Below, piece by piece: positions 57,801 through 64,000 of a DNA stretch of 64,000 bases (positions are counted from its first letter, which is position 1; the number at the start of each line of letters is the position of its first letter). Both the position numbers and the translations under genes were made by a program. The notes beneath the pieces are model-generated. The model was given only the letters and a program-made list of their open reading frames with translations. It ran no database searches and was not told where the DNA came from. The DNA is from Morella rubra (taxonomy: Eukaryota > Streptophyta > Magnoliopsida > Fagales > Myricaceae): contig CM025855.1 in the NCBI GenBank assembly GCA_003952965.2, forward strand, positions 8,384,441 to 8,448,440, in the 5' to 3' direction.

Positions 57801-60800
57801 TAATGATGATTCTGTCAGATTGGCTGTAACTCGAGCTTTGGAAAGGATGTCTATCAGGTAATTTGCCATTCTTCAGGTTTCAAGTCTCTTGAAGGAATAA
57901 CAATGGTTTCACTCCTATCTGGCAAATGTTTCCTGTCACTTGGTCTCGCACACGTAGTTGACAAGAATCTTGCTGTAGACTAATCAATGAATTAGTTGTC
58001 CCTAGTGCTAGGGATTTTTCCTTTTTCGGTGCTGTATATGTGTGTAAAAGGGAGATATATCAGTCAATGATCTGCTCTTTGACAGTTTTTATTCTCATAC
58101 GAGTGAATTGATGTGTGTCCAGAGAGGGATGTGAAGCCTAAGAGAACAGACCTAATCGGGATTCACATCCCCATTTGGCTTATTTCACCTTCTGATTATA
58201 TAGCGCCCCCCGCCCCCCCCCCCCTCCCAAACACACACACACACAAAAGGAAAGAGATAGATCATAGATCAAAACCAATGCTTTTGTCGTACACTATCAG
58301 CTTCTTAATGCTCATAAATTTTGACTTATATGCATATGTTTTGTCTTTAATTTGGCTTGTGTTGCAACTCCAGAAACCTGTTTCTTTGTTTGGAAGTTAT
58401 ATGTACAGCATTTATCTCACTGCTCCACCATCAGTTGCATTTCTTTTTCGTTTAGACTAACTATAAAGTTATTATTGGTTTCTAAGACTAAGAAACTACC
58501 TTATACATGGCTGAGTATCATAATTCATGCTCTTATCTTTCTTGATGCAGCAAGGATGTTTGCCAGGTAATTGAAGCTGAAGGTGTTGTTAATCCTTTGA
58601 TCAGTATTCTAAAGCACTGGCCGGCCTCTGAAAGCCTCATGGAAAGGGTAACTTTTATTATTTACTTAGTTTATTCACAATCTCACATTCTGGAAAATAA
58701 TCTTGATGAGGACATGAATTGTTGGTACAATGCAGAGCTTGAACATACTTGTTCGGATATTAGATCCCAGTACAGAGATGAAATCAAAGGTTAGTGCTGT
58801 AGTTTCTTGCAGCATGGGCTAGAGTTTGCAGTTATCTTTCAGACATACTAAGTATGTTGATGCTTTCCAGTTTTATAATGGATCAAAAAAGTATTCGGAT
58901 ACAGCAGGAAGCCCTGAAGTTCCTGCAGGACTAACTGGAAATATGGTTGGAGAACAGAGATCAGAAGCAAATACCAGGTTTTTTTATTTTATTTTTTTAA
59001 GAACTGCCTGTCTTTGACTTTTTTATCGTTTCATGGGTGGATCTTATTCGGTGATTGTTATTTAGAGTCATTGTCACAATAACTTTGTTTACTCTTCCTG
59101 ACAGACAGAAAGAATAACGTGAGCTGATTGCATGTATTTGCTTCTAATTCTTATCTGTTTGTCATCAACCTTGGTCTGATGGTGACAGCATTGTAGTTCT
59201 ATTGTACAATTGACAAAAGGGAGTCTTCATTGGTTGCATTTCCAAAAAAAACCTTTGTGTATGACATAGTTTAAAGGCACTTAGGTTTGGGATTGCTCTA
59301 TTGCTCACTGGTTGCGAAGATGTTGCCGGAAAAGAGAAGGAAGTTCGACCCTAAACTTTTTAACGATCCAATGAAATTGTTTTTACTCCCTGATGTTGCC
59401 AAAGAAATAGATCCTCCTTGTTTCATGTAAATGGATAGTCTTTTTAACATACAACCTCATGATGCTGATGGAATACATGTTTTCAGAACAAGAATTGGGC
59501 GATTGTCGTTTGTACCATATAGTACCCAGCTTTTATATCTGCAAGCTGTTATGCTCTCAGTTTGGGGTGTATCTTTTTCTTTTGTATTCTATCTTATCCA
59601 TAGTTTGGCCATAGTGAAGCAAGCATATCTGGGTCATATAGTGCGAACACAAATGTGGTCTTTGCTTATCTAGCCAACACATTGACCTATTTACTATAGT
59701 GGTTATTGATATGGATACAATGCCCCAATTGTCAGATGGTTCGAAGTTGTATTTGGATTAGACAGTCAATTAGGCTACTTTGTAAACCTGGACCTAACCT
59801 GCGCATGATAAGGCTTTACAGGAGAGCTTAAAATTCATTCTGTCGTGAATCTTCTGCTTGGAACATATCTGTTTTGAGTGGGGTACCTGGTTCACATAAG
59901 GCACTTCCTGATTTAGGAAAGATTTAAAGTTCTATCCTATGTTTACTCTGTGTTTAAGAGCTTAGTACAAAATTGGGGGTTTGCTCATTATTGGTTTGGT
60001 TTTCATATGGTGCTCCATTGATTGTATACTATCTGAAGATACTGGATGGGTGCCAACTTCCAATAGATATTCATCTCTATCTCTTTTTGGTTGCTTTTTT
60101 TTTCTTTTTTTCGTTCCTTTTGTTTTTTCTTTCTGTTGTGTATGCGACACTAAAGCAAGTCAAAAGCTTTATGTCTCATATATGGACGCAAGTGCTTTCA
60201 GATAATGTTATGCAGAATAGGTTATATTGACCTGCTATTCTTGTCTGGAAACCAATTATAGGGAAGATGTGCTGGACACTGCTTTCATTTCTCGCCTTGT
60301 TGAGATACTAAAGACATCATCCCCAAGTTTACAAAGGAAAGTGGCTTCCATTCTTGAATTTGTGACAATTATTGACCCGAGCATGGGCTCCATTATTTCT
60401 GTAGATATTGAATCGGGTCTGGATGCTGTCTTCCAACAAAATTTTTTGAAAGGTATGGGAAACAGTTTCCTTCTTGTCTAAGACTTGCATTGCTAGTGCA
60501 AATGTTTTTGTTGTATTTCATCTCATCCAACATCAGTGACCTTATTTAGATTAGAAAGAAACATTTTTTTGATAAGTAGATTAGAAAGAAAAAAATGAAA
60601 GGACAATTTTTCCCCTTTTGCTTAATTGCTGTTACCATTATGATTCTAGTTACCGTTATCAGCTTTGTAATCTAAATACTCTGATTCCTGCGTTTGGCTG
60701 CTAAGAGAGGTTGAATGCTATGTAAAAGAAGAGATATGAAAGTGAATTCCATATGTTAGTTGCTCGTGTTGATTAGCCTCTCCAGTCTGCTTCTGAATGA

Positions 60801-62379
60801 GATGGACCAGAATTTTGATTTTGGTCCTACCATTGTCTGAATCTACGTATAATCATAAACCTTAGTTGGGAGAAAGTCAAACATTATGTTTTCCAAGATT
60901 CCCTTTGAAATTTATCTTCTGGAACTCTGACTTTTCAACCATATACAAATTTCTTCTTGAGACTTGTGTTATAATTTATGTTGAAAGCAGTGGATAAGGC
61001 CGCAGTTGTCTAGTTTTCCTCTGTACTCTTTTTTTTTTCATCCTAATGTTCTTGGCAGTTTGTTTCTTCTTTTTGCTCCGAAATGATTGGCGTTGAAACC
61101 CATGGCATGCAGCCCATGGTGTTGCGACTTACAACCAAACTAAGAGACCTACAGTCTCTTGGCAATACATTCAGTGCATAATTTCTTTGTGCATGTTTTA
61201 TAACTTGATTCTTCATTTATGTCCCTCACAGTACACGTATGCGAGTTCTACTAAATAGAGTATCTATTCTGGTTGCAACTTTTACATGCCCTTATCTGCA
61301 TAATTTGATGATACATTTTAGAGAGTGTTATCTTGACTCAGATAATGAACTTGTTGGGCACTTGGATGAGGAGTATTTCCTTTTTTCTTTGTTTCCCGCG
61401 CTGCATTGTTCTTAATTGACTGCCCAGAAGATTAGTGTTCCTGTTGAAAATATCAACAAATTGTTGCATATGGTATTCCTTTATGAGATTGGTAGTTTTG
61501 GGCAACATTACCTTGTTTGAAAATAGTAAGAGCAGTCTCGAACCATAGGTACATTAGAAATAAATTCACACATATAAATACTCATTGTAGAAGGAAATGG
61601 TCCAAGCATTTCATGGAATCTAAAAGCTAGCACATTGCCATTTTAGGGCCACCAGAAAATTGTGTTTAATCAGTAATATCTAAAATAGCCTATACTTGCA
61701 CCCAGATGTGTGATTTTTCGTGTGTATCATGTACTTCTCAGATACCGAATCTGACACAGAAGGCCAACATCCAGAAAAATATGCCCTTGAAGTTGAAGAA
61801 GCTGGTCTGGCAATATCAGCAGCATCCCGATTACTAACAAAGCTGCTTGACTCTGAGCAATTTCGCCAAAGTATCAAATCCACCCATTTCACTAAATTGC
61901 TCCGAGAAATCCTAAAGTCAAATATCCCCACTCACAAAAAAGATTGGGTTGCTGCTTCCCTAGTTAAGCTCACCTCTCTCTCTGGTCGCTACTTTGGTTC
62001 TGAGAATACAATCAACATGGAGATCACTCTTTATGAAACAATCCCAAGACTTATAGAGCAGATGAAAACCTCTCTCTCTGTGGAAGCACAGGAAGCTGCG
62101 GTAATGGAACTCAACAGAATAATATCTGAAGGACTGGTGGATTCAACTCGAGCTATTGCCTCCCAGGGTGGAATATTTCCCTTAGTGAAGATCATTGAAG
62201 AAGGGAGTGAGAGGGGTGTTGAAGCAGGCTTGGCAATACTGAATAATCTCAGCATGGACACAGAGAATCATTCGGTAATTTTAGCTGCTGGAGCAGTGCC
62301 CGCTTTAAGGAGAATTGTCCTCTCACAAAGACCTCAGTGGCCACGAGCAATTCATTTGTTGAGGACTTTACCTACTTGA
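54895..62379 (+). CDS. Armadillo-repeat protein, probably plastid-targeted (At1g23180-like)
   Basis: Large ARM-repeat protein of unknown molecular function. Nine exons join in phase to 854 residues: 54895-55158, 56309-56656, 56744-56959, 57208-57857, 58551-58647, 58736-58789, 58871-58977, 60262-60452, 61742-62379. Exon 1 (MLASATPTPFTLKPPNAQQK onward) is rich in Ser, Thr and basic residues and has few acidic ones, like a chloroplast transit peptide. The remainder is made of ARM helices, for example REQAIVALWKYSLGGKKHID, KVQEAAGGILANLALSHFSH, RKEAKNVLLELAKDEYYRIL, EEAGLAISAASRLLTKLLDS and GVEAGLAILNNLSMDTENHS, ending RAIHLLRTLPT. ARM repeats form a superhelical protein-binding surface. The sequence agrees end to end with the Arabidopsis protein as I remember it. 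Exon 6 is only 54 bp. Introns 1, 7 and 8 exceed 1 kb. Confidence 0.92.
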
Positions 62380-62874
62380 TACCACCAAAGGCTGCCACAA
62401 TTGCGGTGACAAAATGTAAAAAGAAAATAGGTCTAGGATCTCCATCCTTTTGTTCAAGTCCAAATCCAACTGTAGAGATTTTCTTTTTTCCCGAGTAAAC
62501 GGACTGGAGAAGTTTTTAGTACTTCACAGCAACATGATTTAGTACGGTACATCATAAAATTTCTTTTGTAGTCCTTCAAAATTGAATGGACTCCATCCCT
62601 CGTGATAGAGTTTTCCTTCCTATCCCTGAGTCGTTCTTTAACTCTAAATCTGAGGTGTGACGAGCCTCATTTACGCCATCTACGTTCTTCCATGCAAGGA
62701 TTAGATTTTTTTTTTTTGTAATTTTTTTTCAAAGAATTTTTTTTTTTATCTTATCTCTCAAACTATCATTTAACTTGTACTATTTATGTCAGTCTTAGCC
62801 AAGGGCCCATTACAATTAAAGTGTGTTAGTTTGAATAAAGTGGTAATTTGAGATGAAATTCCTGCTTTTTCTAG

Positions 62875-63258
62875 GAACGTTCGTTTTATAAAAAATTGTA
62901 AGATTTATAGGATTTTAATAAAATTGTGAATATTTATGTAGATTAGAGTTTTATAAGTTTTTGTATAAAAGTTAATGTAAAATTTTAAAGATTTTTAATT
63001 TTTGTTAGAGTTTGTAAAAAAGTGTAGAGATAGATGATTTGATATAATTGTTTAATAAAAAAAATTAGAGTTAGGTGAAAAAGTATGGAGAAAGAAGATT
63101 TGTTATAATTTTTTTTGAAAAGATATTAAAGTTTGTGTGAAAAATTATTGGAGATTTTATAAAAGATATCAGCATTTATGTATGAATTTTTTATGTTAGT
63201 TTTGTAAATTTTGTTGAATATATTTGTATTTTAAAATAACTTGTAAATGACAATGTCC
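62875..63258. repeat. Dispersed MITE-like repeat, copy 2
   Basis: Matches the element at 39648-39983 through most of its interior (GTGAATATTTATGTAGATTA, GATGATTTGAT, TTGTTATAATTTTTTTT, TTGAATA.ATTTGTATT). Its terminal repeats are more decayed (GAACGTTCGTTTTAT at the left). It lies between the ARM gene and CRR3, about 150 bp upstream of the CRR3 start, so it may overlap that promoter. Confidence 0.65.
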
Positions 63259-63408
63259 ACTTTTGTTGGAAGGTTATTTTTTTTTAATTTTTTTTTTTGG
63301 CCTTTCTTTCAGATATTTTTATTTCACTTAATTAGCACCTTACCGCCTTGGTCGTTTATCTTGGACAGCTAGAAGAAGAATCCAATCCGACGTCAAGGCA
63401 CAGATACC

Positions 63409-63949
63409 ATGTATTGCCTATCCTGCGTTTCCATTACCAAACCTCTTGCTCTTGCCTCTATCCCAAATGATGACTCTCCACCTATCCAAACCACTCATGC
63501 TAAACCTGCCATGCACAGACCAAAACCCACAACTCCACCAAAAAGGAGGCAGCAGGCGCAGGAGCAGAACCGGCTGAAACGACAACAACCCTCCATCTCC
63601 CAAATAGAACGCGCTATTGGCGCTGGAAGGTACCGCGACATAGATGCCAGGCATGTCCCACTCCTTCCTTGTCCACAAATTCAGTATCCATTATCCATAT
63701 ATGACTGTTGGTCCTGTGAAGAAAGGTTCTTCATTTGAAGTTTTGTCGTTGATTATGCTACCTACAATGCTTGAAATTTTGAGGTTTCCTTGTTTCAAAT
63801 AATCAGGGAGTTGGAGGAAGAAGAAAAGTCCAAATTCGACTACATCTCGATGAGTTTTAGTGGCAAGTTTGAAGGGCCGGTCGAGAAGAGGCTCCGGGAG
63901 ACGGGAGAGAGGCTATCTAATTGGACTGAGAGCGGGTTTCGAGCCTCTG
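63409..63949 (+). CDS. CRR3: CRR3, chloroplast NDH complex accumulation factor (5' part)
   Basis: Nuclear-encoded thylakoid membrane protein required for accumulation of the chloroplast NDH complex. Two exons are visible and the gene runs off the window. Exon 1 (63409-63650) encodes a Pro/Lys-rich transit peptide (MYCLSCVSITKPLALASIPN start) and the conserved SISQIERAIGAGRYRD. Exon 2 (63807-63949) encodes ELEEEEKSKFDYISMSFSGK, FEGPVEKRLRETGERL and the segment up to GFRASG, ending at a GTAATA donor. The expected last exon with the membrane span lies beyond the end. The first intron is best read as GC-AG (CCAG|GCATGT at 63650). A GT donor at 63630 would also keep phase but would drop the conserved YRD segment. 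Identification rests on remembered CRR3 sequence. Confidence 0.78.
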
Positions 63950-64000
63950 GTAATAATCATCTAGCTTGATTCTTGTTGTTGGTGTTTCTGGGTTTCGGAA

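Overview
This is nuclear DNA of a flowering plant. The evidence is a DELLA-type GRAS gene, a class IX lectin receptor kinase, nuclear genes for chloroplast NDH-complex proteins, short AT-rich introns, a nuclear-inserted piece of plastid ycf2, and many plant-type hAT, Mutator-like, TRIM, SINE and LINE-like repeats. The species cannot be told from the window. Intron-containing genes were assembled by hand from splice signals, reading-phase continuity and remembered family sequences. No search was run.

Layout. (1) 0.3-12 kb: an intact intronless L-type lectin receptor kinase (3719-5707, +) whose upstream region occurs twice (about 332-3700 and 7136-9856). Each copy carries a private insertion: a TRIM element in the first, a roughly 500-bp insert in the second. 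A decayed plastid ycf2 fragment lies at about 10.6-11.5 kb. (2) 14.4-16.3 kb: a complete DELLA gibberellin repressor (-). (3) 16.3-28.7 kb: AT-rich, gene-poor DNA with small inverted-repeat elements. (4) 28.7-33.9 kb: an eight-exon BCCIP/BCP1 gene (-) with a GC-AG intron, and an unrecognised small gene upstream of it. (5) 34-43.4 kb: a transposon island. It holds a hAT-like element carrying a fragment of a leucine-rich-repeat receptor gene, a stray broken exon of the spliceosomal U2A' gene, a decayed hAT transposase with a Mutator-like element nested inside, several miniature elements with visible target duplications, and a LINE-like insertion. (6) 43.8-64 kb: a gene-dense block with TMEM214-like (10 exons, +), NDHL (4 exons, -), a broken gene for a secreted acidic protein (+), a large armadillo-repeat protein (9 exons, +), and the 5' part of CRR3 (+), which runs off the window.

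How the genes relate. NDHL and CRR3 both serve the chloroplast NADH dehydrogenase-like complex that drives cyclic electron flow around photosystem I, and they lie about 13 kb apart. From memory, NDHL next to TMEM214-like, and TMEM214-like next to the ARM gene, each occur in Arabidopsis on two paralogous segments. This window would then keep the unsplit ancestral order. The remaining genes act in unrelated processes: gibberellin signalling, surface perception, and nuclear genome maintenance or ribosome biogenesis.

I did not find a clearly new biological system. The strongest second-look items are the gene-capturing hAT-like element, the acidic secreted ORF that stays in one frame across two internal stops, the duplicated receptor-kinase upstream region, and the frame-shifted tail of the receptor kinase.
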